From Candidatus Margulisiibacteriota bacterium (lineage in GTDB: Bacteria > Margulisbacteria > Termititenacia > Termititenacales > Termititenacaceae), in NCBI GenBank assembly GCA_031279305.1, contig JAITIS010000055.1, forward strand, positions 1-23,222: a stretch of DNA of 23,222 nt, read 5' to 3'. Both the position numbers and the translations under genes were made by a program. A model generated the notes under the pieces. The model saw only the letters and a program-made list of their open reading frames with translations, was not told where the DNA came from and did not search any database. Of this stretch, positions 13,782-21,062 are shown one piece after another; the stretch's first letter is position 1, and the number at the start of each line of letters is the position of its first letter.

Positions 13782-14735
13782 ATGCGTTTGAAAGAACTTA
13801 AAATAGGAAAATTCACCGCCCGGCTGCCGATAGTGCAGGGCGGTATGTCGGTGCGTAATTCAATGTCGCCGCTGGCCGCGGCGGTGTCCAGCGCCGGAGG
13901 CATAGGCGTGATTGGCGCTTCGGCCATAGACAATGAGGATTTGCGGCGGGATATTCTAAACTGCCGCCGCCTAACTGCCGGTATCGTAGCGGTTAATATT
14001 ATGTACGCTATTAAGCGGTTTACCGAAACGGCGCGGCTCTGTTTAGAGGCCGGCGTAGACCTGATTTTTCAGGGCGCCGGTTTTTCACGGGAGATATATA
14101 AACTGATCGAAGGCACCAAAACCGAAGTGGTGTCGATTGTTTCTTCTGTCAAAGCGGCTCTGCTGGCCGAGCGCTGCGGCGCCTCCGCTCTGGTGGTCGA
14201 GGGCGCGGAAGCCGGCGGCCATCTGGGCACTGACCGCTCCATAGATGAGATTTTTCCCGAAGTGCGCGCCGCGGTCACCAGCATTCCGGTTTTAGCCGCC
14301 GGCGGGATCATTGACGGCTACGACGCCGCCCGTTATTTCAAAATGGGCGCGGACGGCGTGCAGATGGCCACGCGTTTTGTCTGTTCGGATGAATGCTCTG
14401 CCCCCCCGGCTTACAAACAGATGTATCTCAACGCCCGGAAAGAAGATATAGTGCGGATGTACAGCCCGGTTGGTATGCCGGGACGGGCTATCCGCAATAA
14501 ATTGATCGACGAAATAGAGGCCGGCACGGTGCGTTTTGACGGCTGTAAAAACCAGTGCCTGCGCGAATGTTCGCGCAAATACTGCATTTCCGACCGCCTG
14601 CTCAAAGCAATGGACGGCGATGTGGAAAACGGGCTGGTTTTTTCCGGCGCGGGCGCCTGGCGGTTAAATGATATACTGCCCGCGGCGAAAATTATGGAAA
14701 ATCTGGTGCGCGAGATCGAAAGCGTGCCGGAGTAA
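13782..14735 (+). CDS. fabK: FabK-like enoyl-ACP reductase II (FMN, nitronate monooxygenase family)
   Basis: A 317-residue TIM-barrel flavoprotein of the nitronate monooxygenase/FabK family. Given its position between acpP and fabF, it most likely reduces trans-2-enoyl-ACP with NAD(P)H. Features are LPIVQGGMSV (15-24), VEGAEAGGHLG (139-149, with the conserved His147), LAAGGIIDGYDAARY (171-185) and GADGVQMATRFV (189-200). The C-terminal part has a Cys cluster, Cys255, Cys259, Cys263 and Cys268, around CKNQCLRECSRKYCIS, seen in a subgroup of this family. ATG 13782 follows GAGGA (13769-13773); the in-frame TTG at 13767 is less likely. The family also contains true nitronate monooxygenases, so function rests partly on context. 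Confidence 0.85.
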   Translation: MRLKELKIGKFTARLPIVQGGMSVRNSMSPLAAAVSSAGGIGVIGASAIDNEDLRRDILNCRRLTAGIVAVNIMYAIKRFTETARLCLEAGVDLIFQGAGFSREIYKLIEGTKTEVVSIVSSVKAALLAERCGASALVVEGAEAGGHLGTDRSIDEIFPEVRAAVTSIPVLAAGGIIDGYDAARYFKMGADGVQMATRFVCSDECSAPPAYKQMYLNARKEDIVRMYSPVGMPGRAIRNKLIDEIEAGTVRFDGCKNQCLRECSRKYCISDRLLKAMDGDVENGLVFSGAGAWRLNDILPAAKIMENLVREIESVPE

Positions 14736-14747
14736 AGGAATTAAATA

Positions 14748-15992
14748 ATGAGCAAAAGGGTGGTAATCACCGGACTCGGCACAGTGAACGCGCTGGCGGG
14801 CAGCGCCTCAGAATTTTGGCCAAAACTTCTGGCCGGCGAGACCGGCATCGCTAAGATACAGGCTTTTGACACCTCGGAGTTCAAAGCGCAAATCGCCGGC
14901 GAAGTGAAAAATTTTGATCTAGCCGGCTGGGGCGTGGATAAAAAAGAAACCAAACGGATGGCGCGGTTTATTCAGTTCGCGGTGGCCGCCTCTTGGGAAG
15001 CGGCCAGGGACAGCGGTTTTGACATTAAGGCCGATTCAGAAAATGTCGGCGTTATTGTCAGCAGCGGCATCGGCGGTATGGAAATAATCGAAGAAGCGCA
15101 AAAAACGCTTTTCGAGAAAGGTCCTGCCAAAATCTCGCCTTTTGTGGTGCCGATGATGATTGCGGATTCGGCCTCCGGCAGTGTCTCGATCCAAACCGGC
15201 GCCCGGGGCGTGAATATCGCCGTGGTGACTGCCTGCGCTTCCGGCACGCATTCGATTGGCGAAGCTTTTGAGTGGATTAAACGCGGGCAGGCCAGAGCGG
15301 TGCTGGCCGGCGGCGCGGAGGCCTGCATCACGCCGGTGAGTTTGGGCGGTTTTTGCGCGGCGCGCGCGCTGTGTTTTGATTCCAATGATACTCCGCAAAA
15401 AGCCTGCCGGCCTTTTGACGCGACGCGCTCCGGATTTGTGATGGGCGAGGGCGCCGGCGTGGTTTTTCTGGAGGAATTAGAAAGCGCTCTGGCGCGCGGG
15501 GCTAAAATTTATGCTGAGATGGCAGGTTACGGCGCGACCGGAGATGCCTATCATATTACCTCCCCGGCGCCGGGCGGCGAGGGTGCCGCGCGGGCTGTCA
15601 AAATGGCTCTGCGGGAAGCCGGGCTAAAACCGGAGGACATTGATTACATTAACGCCCACGGCACATCAACTGAATTAAATGATAAATTTGAAGCGCAGGC
15701 CATCGCCGGTATTTTCGGCGCGGACACTAAAGTCAATATCTCTTCAACCAAAGGCGCTCTGGGGCATTGTTTGGGTGCGGCCGGCGGTTTAGAGGCCGTC
15801 ATTCTGGCCAAGTCTGTGGAAACTGACCAGCTGCCGCCGACGCTGAATTACCAGACGCCGGACCCGAATTTTCCGCGGCTTAATTTTACACCGAACAAAT
15901 CTGTCCAGCGCACGGTGCGCGCCGCAATGTCCAATTCTTTCGGCTTCGGCGGGCACAACGCGGTGATTGTTTTTAAGAAATTTCAAAAATAG
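14748..15992 (+). CDS. fabF: Beta-ketoacyl-ACP synthase II
   Basis: Elongating condensing enzyme that joins acyl chains to malonyl-ACP. The 414 residues match FabF length. The catalytic Cys163 is in VVTACASGTHSI, with His303 in NAHGTSTELND and His339 in GALGHCLGAAGG. The start MSKRVVITGLGTV and the end SNSFGFGGHNAVIVFKKF are typical. AAAGGA precedes the ATG, 12 nt after the reductase gene. It closes the fatty-acid cluster. The AT-rich restriction-modification cassette begins immediately after its stop codon. Confidence 0.97.
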   Translation: MSKRVVITGLGTVNALAGSASEFWPKLLAGETGIAKIQAFDTSEFKAQIAGEVKNFDLAGWGVDKKETKRMARFIQFAVAASWEAARDSGFDIKADSENVGVIVSSGIGGMEIIEEAQKTLFEKGPAKISPFVVPMMIADSASGSVSIQTGARGVNIAVVTACASGTHSIGEAFEWIKRGQARAVLAGGAEACITPVSLGGFCAARALCFDSNDTPQKACRPFDATRSGFVMGEGAGVVFLEELESALARGAKIYAEMAGYGATGDAYHITSPAPGGEGAARAVKMALREAGLKPEDIDYINAHGTSTELNDKFEAQAIAGIFGADTKVNISSTKGALGHCLGAAGGLEAVILAKSVETDQLPPTLNYQTPDPNFPRLNFTPNKSVQRTVRAAMSNSFGFGGHNAVIVFKKFQK

Positions 15993-16000
15993 TTTATAAT
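15972..16000 (+). promoter_or_regulatory. Promoter of the restriction-modification genes, probably leaderless
   Basis: TTTAAG (15972-15977), a 17-bp spacer and a perfect TATAAT (15995-16000) overlap the end of fabF. Only 8 nt separate TATAAT from ATG 16009, and there is no Shine-Dalgarno, so the nuclease message is probably leaderless. The same TTTAAG-17-TATAAT arrangement stands before tRNA-Ser. Confidence 0.6.
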
Positions 16001-16008
16001 TTGTGTTT

Positions 16009-16794
16009 ATGGAGCTTGATGACTTCCAGCAAAATTTATTAAAACATACAAAAGATTTTAGAAAGTTATTAGCCACTTCTTCTGGAGACTGGTCTGTTAA
16101 AGGATTTATAGATATTGCTAAAAATATCTATACTATTTCTGTGGATACAAAAGTTATTTCAAAAATAATAGAGTTGATGATGTTTCCTGTGTTGCAAAAG
16201 TTTGCGAAAGAAAATGATTATGAAATGCGTTTTTGTGCTGGACAAAATCATTATCCAGATATTACCTTTATATCAAAATCCGGAGCTAAAATAGCATTAG
16301 ATCTTAAAAGCACATGCCGTAAAAACGAAAATATGGTGTCTGGTTTTACTTTAGGGGCTTTTACTGGATATTTTCGTTTTAGAAATTCAAATAAGAATAT
16401 AACTTTCCCGTATGGAGAGTATAGCAAGCATTATATTTTGGGTGTTATTTATACGCAGCAAAATGAATTGATGGATGAAAGTAAAGTGTATTCTATAGAT
16501 GAACTTAAAGATATTTTGTCTGTTATAAGGGACTTTGATTTTATTGTGCAGGAAAAATATAAGATTGCTAAAGACCACCCAAGCGGCGGTGATGCTAAAA
16601 ATATAGGTTCTTGTGTAAAAATTTCAGAACTTAAAAGCGGCAATGGAGTATTTGCTAAATTAGGGGTAAGAATATTTGACGATTTTTGGATGAACTATAT
16701 GACTTTGGAAATGGCCAGAAACGCCAAGTTAATAAAACCCCCCTATACTAACTTAAAGGAGTATTTAAAATACAGGAATATAAAAAATGTCTAG
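16009..16794 (+). CDS. EcoRV-family type II restriction endonuclease
   Basis: A 261-residue protein that aligns well with the known EcoRV sequence. SVDTKVISKIIEL matches EcoRV GSDTKVLSTIFEL, GQNHYPDITF matches QQNHYPDFTL, IALDLKST matches IAIDIKTT, and FTLGAFTGYFR matches FTLGGYTSFIR. By this alignment the catalytic residues are Glu55, Asp84, Asp98 and Lys100 (EcoRV Glu45, Asp74, Asp90, Lys92). The base-reading R-loop, GSGNTT in EcoRV, is SGGDAK here (192-197) and is followed by the shared NIGS, so the recognised site may not be GATATC. ATG 16009 is chosen over GTG 16003. The gene is clearly AT-richer than its neighbours and overlaps the methyltransferase by 8 nt. Confidence 0.9.
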   Translation: MELDDFQQNLLKHTKDFRKLLATSSGDWSVKGFIDIAKNIYTISVDTKVISKIIELMMFPVLQKFAKENDYEMRFCAGQNHYPDITFISKSGAKIALDLKSTCRKNENMVSGFTLGAFTGYFRFRNSNKNITFPYGEYSKHYILGVIYTQQNELMDESKVYSIDELKDILSVIRDFDFIVQEKYKIAKDHPSGGDAKNIGSCVKISELKSGNGVFAKLGVRIFDDFWMNYMTLEMARNAKLIKPPYTNLKEYLKYRNIKNV

Positions 16795-17869
16795 TGTTGT
16801 CACTGCTAAAGAAAAGAAACAATCCCGGCTTTTTGATATTCCATCTAATGATGTTTTTCCGTCCACTCGTTATCAAGGGAGTAAATATAAAATTTTACAG
16901 TGGATAGACTGGAATACTAAAGAATTACGGTTTAATTCGGTCTTAGACGCGTTTGGCGGAACTGGATGCGTCGGATATATGTATAAGAAAAAAAACAAGC
17001 AGATATTTTACAATGATTATCTAAAATTTAATTTTTATATTGGCCGAGCTTTAATAGAAAATCAAGGCACTGTGCTAACAAAATCTGATGTACAGTGTGT
17101 TTTGCGAAAACAAGCGGGGAGGCATTACCCCACCTTTATTTATGACACATTCAAGAACATCTATTTCGCTGACGAAGAAAATAAATGGCTGGATATAGTG
17201 GTTACTAATATTGGAAATATGACTGATAAATACAAACAGTCTTTAGCTTATTATGCGCTTTTTCAGGCTTGTATAATAAAACGGCCATACAATTTATTTC
17301 ATAGGAAAAACTTATACATTCGAACCGCTGATGTGGAGAGGAGTTTTGGGAATAAAAAGACCTGGGATGCATCTTTTGACGCTCATTTTCTAAAGTTTGT
17401 CACGGAGGCAAATGCGGCAGTATTCTCTAATGAATGGAATAATAAAGCTGTATGCGCCGATGTTTTTGATTTAGACATTCAAGCTGATTTAGTTTACATT
17501 GATACTCCATATATTTCAGCCAAGGGGACTGGAGTTAATTATTTTGATTTTTATCATTTTTTGGAAGGGCTGGTTTTTTATGAAAAATGGCCTGATTTGA
17601 TTGATAAGAACTCGAAACACAAGAAAATGAAAAATGGCCGAAATGAATGGTGTAGTAAAAACGAAATATGCCAGGCGTTTGATCGATTATTTTGTAAGTT
17701 TCAAAATTCGATATTGATTGTTTCATACCGTGATGACGGATTGCCTTCTGTGGATATTTTAGTGGAAATGCTAAGAAAGTATAAGCAATCTATCGAGATA
17801 AAAAAACTAGAATACAGATATGTTTTGAGTAATGCATTTTCTCGTGAAGCGCTGATTATTGCTAGATAA
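16787..17869 (+). CDS. Adenine-specific DNA methyltransferase of the restriction-modification pair
   Basis: A 360-residue Dam-like (D12/COG3392-type) N6-adenine methyltransferase that should protect the site cut by the upstream nuclease. Motif X is STRYQGSKYKILQWI (26-40), the SAM-binding motif I is LDAFGGTGCVGY (53-64) and catalytic motif IV is DTPY (239-242), in YIDTPYISAKGTGVNYFDFYHFLEGL. DTPY replaces the commoner DPPY but occurs in related enzymes. The start overlaps the nuclease gene by 8 nt. AGGAA (16774-16778) is a fair ribosome-binding site, and a GTATT-TAA-AATAC palindrome (16761-16773) lies just before it. The stop codon directly abuts the trmL ATG. It is as AT-rich as the nuclease. 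Confidence 0.9.
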   Translation: MSSVVTAKEKKQSRLFDIPSNDVFPSTRYQGSKYKILQWIDWNTKELRFNSVLDAFGGTGCVGYMYKKKNKQIFYNDYLKFNFYIGRALIENQGTVLTKSDVQCVLRKQAGRHYPTFIYDTFKNIYFADEENKWLDIVVTNIGNMTDKYKQSLAYYALFQACIIKRPYNLFHRKNLYIRTADVERSFGNKKTWDASFDAHFLKFVTEANAAVFSNEWNNKAVCADVFDLDIQADLVYIDTPYISAKGTGVNYFDFYHFLEGLVFYEKWPDLIDKNSKHKKMKNGRNEWCSKNEICQAFDRLFCKFQNSILIVSYRDDGLPSVDILVEMLRKYKQSIEIKKLEYRYVLSNAFSREALIIAR

Positions 17870-18325
17870 ATGAACATCGTTCTGGTCGAGCCTGAAATAC
17901 CGCCGAACACCGGCAATATCGCGCGCTTGTGCGCCGGTGTAAACGCGACTTTGCATTTGGTCAAGCCGTTAGGTTTTGATATCTCTGACCGCGCGGTGAA
18001 ACGCGCGGGGCTGGATTACTGGGACAAAGTGAGACTGATCAGCTGGGATAATTTAGAAATATTCTTGAATGATAATAGTTCTAAACGCATGTTCTTTTTT
18101 TCCACCAAAGCCAGACAGCGCTATGCTGATCTGAAATACCAGCCGGACGATTATTTGGTTTTTGGCCGCGAAACCCGAGGCCTGCCGGAAAGCCTGATTT
18201 TTAGTAATCCGAAAAATTCCGCGGCTATCCCGCTGGATAAAAATAATGTCCGTTCTCTTAATCTCTCCAATTCCGTGGCGATAGTTCTGTACGAGGCGCT
18301 GAGACAGCAGAGGTTTAAGTTTTAG
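17870..18325 (+). CDS. trmL: tRNA (cytidine/uridine-34 2'-O)-methyltransferase TrmL
   Basis: A SPOUT-class methyltransferase (151 aa) that modifies the wobble ribose of certain tRNA-Leu. Typical features are MNIVLVEPEIPPNTGNIARLCA at the start, VKPLGFDISDRAVKRAGLDYWD, LVFGRETRGLPESL and the knot motif IPLDKNNVRSLNLSNSVAIVLYEALRQ. The ATG follows the methyltransferase TAA with no gap and no Shine-Dalgarno, so expression probably depends on read-through and re-initiation. Base composition returns to that of the housekeeping genes here. Confidence 0.94.
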   Translation: MNIVLVEPEIPPNTGNIARLCAGVNATLHLVKPLGFDISDRAVKRAGLDYWDKVRLISWDNLEIFLNDNSSKRMFFFSTKARQRYADLKYQPDDYLVFGRETRGLPESLIFSNPKNSAAIPLDKNNVRSLNLSNSVAIVLYEALRQQRFKF

Positions 18326-18327
18326 TC

Positions 18328-18356
18328 TTTAAGCCGGGGCGGTTTTCCTTTATAAT
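18328..18356 (+). promoter_or_regulatory. Promoter of tRNA-Ser
   Basis: TTTAAG (18328-18333), a 17-bp spacer and TATAAT (18351-18356) place the start about 23 nt before the tRNA. A 7-bp inverted repeat, GCGGTTT (18339-18345) and AAACCGC (18357-18363), flanks the -10. It could be the trmL terminator stem, with a T-rich tail after it, or could affect promoter access. Confidence 0.5.
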
Positions 18357-18385
18357 AAACCGCGGATTTGGTTTTCTTTGGCAGA

Positions 18386-18475
18386 GGAGAGGTCGCATAG
18401 TGGCCGAGTGCGCTGGTTTGCTAAACCGGTAAGGGGGAAGCCCCTTCGAGGGTTCAAATCCCTCCCTCTCCGCCA
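18386..18475 (+). tRNA. tRNA-Ser (anticodon GCT)
   Basis: The cloverleaf is complete. The acceptor stem is GGAGAGG (18386-18392) with CCTCTCC (18465-18471), and the D stem is GCA/TGC. The anticodon stem is CTGGT/ACCGG, with loop TTGCTAA and anticodon GCT at 18420-18422. A long variable arm (AGGGG/CCCCT) identifies a class II serine tRNA. The T arm is GAGGG-TTCAAAT-CCCTC, with discriminator G and an encoded CCA (18473-18475). It reads AGC and AGT. Confidence 0.97.
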
Positions 18476-18558
18476 CGCGCCAATGCGCGAGCGGTCTGTG
18501 CGTGAGAGAAAATTGCGCGCGGACGGTGTCGGTAAAAATAATCTTGGGGGGACAGGAT

Positions 18559-19869
18559 ATGCGGCTGTTTTGTAAACTGATCAAATTTGCCGAGAGTGAA
18601 GAAGCGAAAGAATTAACAGAACTGGAATTCCCCGGACCGCAGACCGCGGACGGCAGGCCATTAAAAGTTTTTCAAGATGCTCAACATACAGTTTTCCTCA
18701 AATCCATAGCCCGGCGGCTGAAAGATTTCCTGTCTGAGCCGCAAAAAATAGATGACCCGGACATACTGGCAGCCCTGCAGTGTATCTCCTCCCAAAATTT
18801 TGCGTTGAGCGATTTTTCTTATACCCAGATTTATCAGTCCCGCAGGATTTTGCTTTTACGGAAAATTAGAAATGAGAACGCGCGGTATGAGCCGGCTATC
18901 CTTGATTTAAGCCAGACGGGGGATCTCAAGATCATTAAGACAAAGTTTGGCAATAAATTGAACGAGTTAAGCTGCCCGATCGCGGCCGTGCCGTTCTTTT
19001 CCGCCGCCGGCCAGAAATATTTTGTGATAGCCAGCCTGCTTTATGATAAACCCCTGCAGATATTTGCGGAGAAGGGGTGTTTTATCCGCACGCTGGGTGG
19101 TCGGGAATTTGGCGGAACCTCGACGCTGTTCTCCGCCGACCAGCGGGTGTATGTCGCGGATGACTATACAGGAGTGATCCGCAAATTTAATCTCTCCGAT
19201 GTTTCTGAGGAGAAGCTGGAATGGACCGCCAGCGAGCCATTTTCTCCCGTGGAGTCGCCGGAAGAAAAACAATTTATCCTCCGCAAAGTGGATTTTATGA
19301 CTGTTTCCGAAGATCTTTTGTATGTGAGCAACGTGGCTTCAGGGCGGATTGGTATGTACCGCCAAGACACCGGCGAATATGTGTCCGGTCTGGACGGCCG
19401 ATCAGAAAAATATGCGGAATATAAAATAGACGATATGCGTTTTTGCCCGTTTCTGTTCGATTTGCCTCCCCTGTCCGAACTGGTCGCGCTGACGCAGCCG
19501 GTGCAAAATTTTAATTCCCGGGAGCCTTCGAATGAATTTGCTTTGGTTGGCAGACAGGGGACCCTGATAGCCAGAGTCGCTCTGGACAAGAGCTGCGGGC
19601 AGCTGCGCGGGGCGGCAGTGGACAGGCGCAATGGCCGTCTTTTGCTGGCAGTGGAGCACAACATTTACGTTTATACCGCGTACGGATTGGTATGGCATTT
19701 TCTGGCGCCGGGCTGCGAAAGCAATATCCTAAATCTCGGCTGGCAGACGGAAAATGACACTTTGTTGATATTTTACGGAGGCGCCGCTACTAATCAAGTC
19801 GTGGCTTCCTTGACGGCGGAGGCGGTGAACAGACTGCTGCTGGTCGGAGTCGGCGCAGACCCGGATTAA
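18559..19869 (+). CDS. Hypothetical protein with beta-propeller/NHL-like segments
   Basis: A 436-residue protein with no clear family. It has no signal peptide or membrane helix, so it is probably cytoplasmic. The N-terminal third (1-90) is polar and partly helical. The rest alternates strands and turns as in NHL or quinoprotein-like propellers: SADQRVYVADDYTGVIRKFN (192-211), SEDLLYVSNVASGRIGMY (250-267) and DRRNGRLLLAVEHNIYVYTA (355-374). ATG 18559 is chosen because a G-rich ribosome-binding site (GGGGGGACAGGA) precedes it and the in-frame GTG at 18502 has none. It follows the tRNA gene. Its stop codon overlaps the convergent membrane-protein gene by 4 bp. Confidence 0.75.
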   Translation: MRLFCKLIKFAESEEAKELTELEFPGPQTADGRPLKVFQDAQHTVFLKSIARRLKDFLSEPQKIDDPDILAALQCISSQNFALSDFSYTQIYQSRRILLLRKIRNENARYEPAILDLSQTGDLKIIKTKFGNKLNELSCPIAAVPFFSAAGQKYFVIASLLYDKPLQIFAEKGCFIRTLGGREFGGTSTLFSADQRVYVADDYTGVIRKFNLSDVSEEKLEWTASEPFSPVESPEEKQFILRKVDFMTVSEDLLYVSNVASGRIGMYRQDTGEYVSGLDGRSEKYAEYKIDDMRFCPFLFDLPPLSELVALTQPVQNFNSREPSNEFALVGRQGTLIARVALDKSCGQLRGAAVDRRNGRLLLAVEHNIYVYTAYGLVWHFLAPGCESNILNLGWQTENDTLLIFYGGAATNQVVASLTAEAVNRLLLVGVGADPD

Positions 19870-20969
19870 GAATTGCGTTTTTGAGATTTTCCTGCGCCCC
19901 GATGTTCCTGCAGGATTTGCTGGAGGTTCAGTAATTTGTCCGCTGGGGCGGTTTTCATCGCGCGCAAAGTGGCATAACGGTCAAAATTTTGTCTGTGCTG
20001 GACATAGCAGTAAACGGCATAAAACCAACAGCCGCTGTTTACCGCCAGCAGACAAAACAGCAGTTTGACTGCCGGATAAACAAACGGCGGATAATTAAAC
20101 AACGTAAACAAACTTAAATTATTCAGCTGAAAAAACAGTATATAGGGCAAAAGCAGTCCGGCATTTAAGAAAGCAAATAGATAGAGGCTCTGGAAAAAAA
20201 ATAAACGAATATTGGCCAGCACCGAACGCCGCCAGGAAATTTTGGCAATGAGAATTAACGCAAAAAGACAGAAGTAAAAACTTAAAACACACAAGACTAC
20301 CGCGTCGGTCTGCGGCGGAAAATTAAAAAAAGACGGCAATCCCGGCTGTTCAAAAGGGGTCAACCGGCAGGCGCCGCAGAGTATAGCGTACAGACCGCCG
20401 CTTAAAGCTGAGCCGGCGCTGGCGGACAGCGCCGCCGGCAAGAATTTGGCCGCGGGCAGTAAAAAATAAGCCAGTCCAGTATTGAGCAGATAAAATAACA
20501 GGGTAAATAGACTCAACGCCAGCTGTTTTTCCAGCCACAGCGGCAGCAGCCAGCCCAGCAGAAAACCGTTTAACAGCAGCCCCGCGGCGTAGAGACTGGT
20601 TGGTCTGTTGAGCAGAAGCAGGGCGAGCAGGCCGAACACGGCCAGCGGCAGCCAGACTGCGCTGTCTCTGGCGTAATCAGCAAAACTAAATTTTTCCTCA
20701 AAAGCACTGTCCAACCCGTAGTTGTAATTTTCATCAATTTTCTGAATCAGAATACGGTCTCCAACGTTAAGGCGCCGATCTGCCGGCATCTCGATGAGAA
20801 TGAAATCTTTGCTTTTAGCTGTCCGCACTTTGACCAGCCGGTGCGGATTGGCGCTGGAAAAGTCTTCCAGTATATGCGTGACCGTGCCTTTCAGCCGCTC
20901 TGGCAATATGCTGCCCGCCGCGGCGGATAAGGCCAGCAAGACAAACAGACAGATAAAAAGGCGCCGCAT
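19866..20969 (-). CDS. YibE/F-like multi-pass membrane protein
   Basis: A 367-residue integral membrane protein. An N-terminal hydrophobic segment (4-20) is followed by an extracytoplasmic strand-rich domain of about 75 residues, with GTVTHILEDF, VKVRTAKSKDFILIEM and LNVGDRILIQK. About seven membrane helices follow (near 104-121, 125-146, 149-172, 176-201, 223-244, 256-277 and 297-322), then a cytoplasmic basic tail. A small beta domain ending in V-G-D-x-[IV]-L-[IV] before a helical bundle resembles the YibE/F family (COG5438). The match is by topology and pattern, so the name is tentative. The ATG at 20969 (minus) is preferred to the longer frame at 21023, because TATAAT ends 7 nt before it and the signal-like segment starts there. 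Confidence 0.65.
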   Translation of the reverse strand: MRRLFICLFVLLALSAAAGSILPERLKGTVTHILEDFSSANPHRLVKVRTAKSKDFILIEMPADRRLNVGDRILIQKIDENYNYGLDSAFEEKFSFADYARDSAVWLPLAVFGLLALLLLNRPTSLYAAGLLLNGFLLGWLLPLWLEKQLALSLFTLLFYLLNTGLAYFLLPAAKFLPAALSASAGSALSGGLYAILCGACRLTPFEQPGLPSFFNFPPQTDAVVLCVLSFYFCLFALILIAKISWRRSVLANIRLFFFQSLYLFAFLNAGLLLPYILFFQLNNLSLFTLFNYPPFVYPAVKLLFCLLAVNSGCWFYAVYCYVQHRQNFDRYATLRAMKTAPADKLLNLQQILQEHRGAGKSQKRNS

Positions 20970-20976
20970 AGGGTTT

Positions 20977-21007
20977 ATTATATCCGAAAAATCCGCGGTG
21001 TGCCCAA
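20977..21007 (-). promoter_or_regulatory. Promoter of the YibE/F-like gene, leaderless
   Basis: On the minus strand TATAAT (20977-20982) is followed by 7 nt, AAACCCT, and the ATG. This resembles argS, where TATAAT is followed by CCGCCCT and ATG. A TTGGGC at 21002-21007 could be a -35 with a long 19-bp spacer. No Shine-Dalgarno fits in the predicted message. Confidence 0.55.
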
Positions 21008-21027
21008 CCACTGCTCCGGCCAAAATG

Positions 21028-21036
21028 TGGTAAAAT
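21028..21036 (+). promoter_or_regulatory. Extended -10 promoter of the first PEGA-barrel gene
   Basis: TGGTAAAAT is an extended -10 (TGn-TAAAAT). The predicted start near 21043 leaves a 20-nt leader containing GGGAG (21052-21056) before TTG 21063. No -35 of quality is seen. It faces away from the YibE/F-like promoter about 46 bp away. Confidence 0.5.
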
Positions 21037-21062
21037 TTAATTTACCAATCCGGGAGCGCCGC

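Noticed and set aside
16009..17869. Prophage or transposon as carrier of the restriction-modification genes
   Set aside because: No transposase, integrase, phage gene, terminal inverted repeat or target duplication is visible at either edge.
18339..18363. Clear rho-independent terminator of trmL
   Set aside because: The 7-bp stem overlaps the tRNA promoter -10 and has an 11-nt loop; termination is possible but not convincing enough to list as such.
18502..18558. Longer start (GTG 18502) for the propeller-like protein
   Set aside because: No ribosome-binding site before it, while ATG 18559 has a G-rich one.
21000..21062. Longer start (ATG 21000) for PEGA paralogue 1
   Set aside because: It would include the promoter and place a hydrophilic stretch before the signal peptide; TTG 21063 has GGGAG at the right distance.
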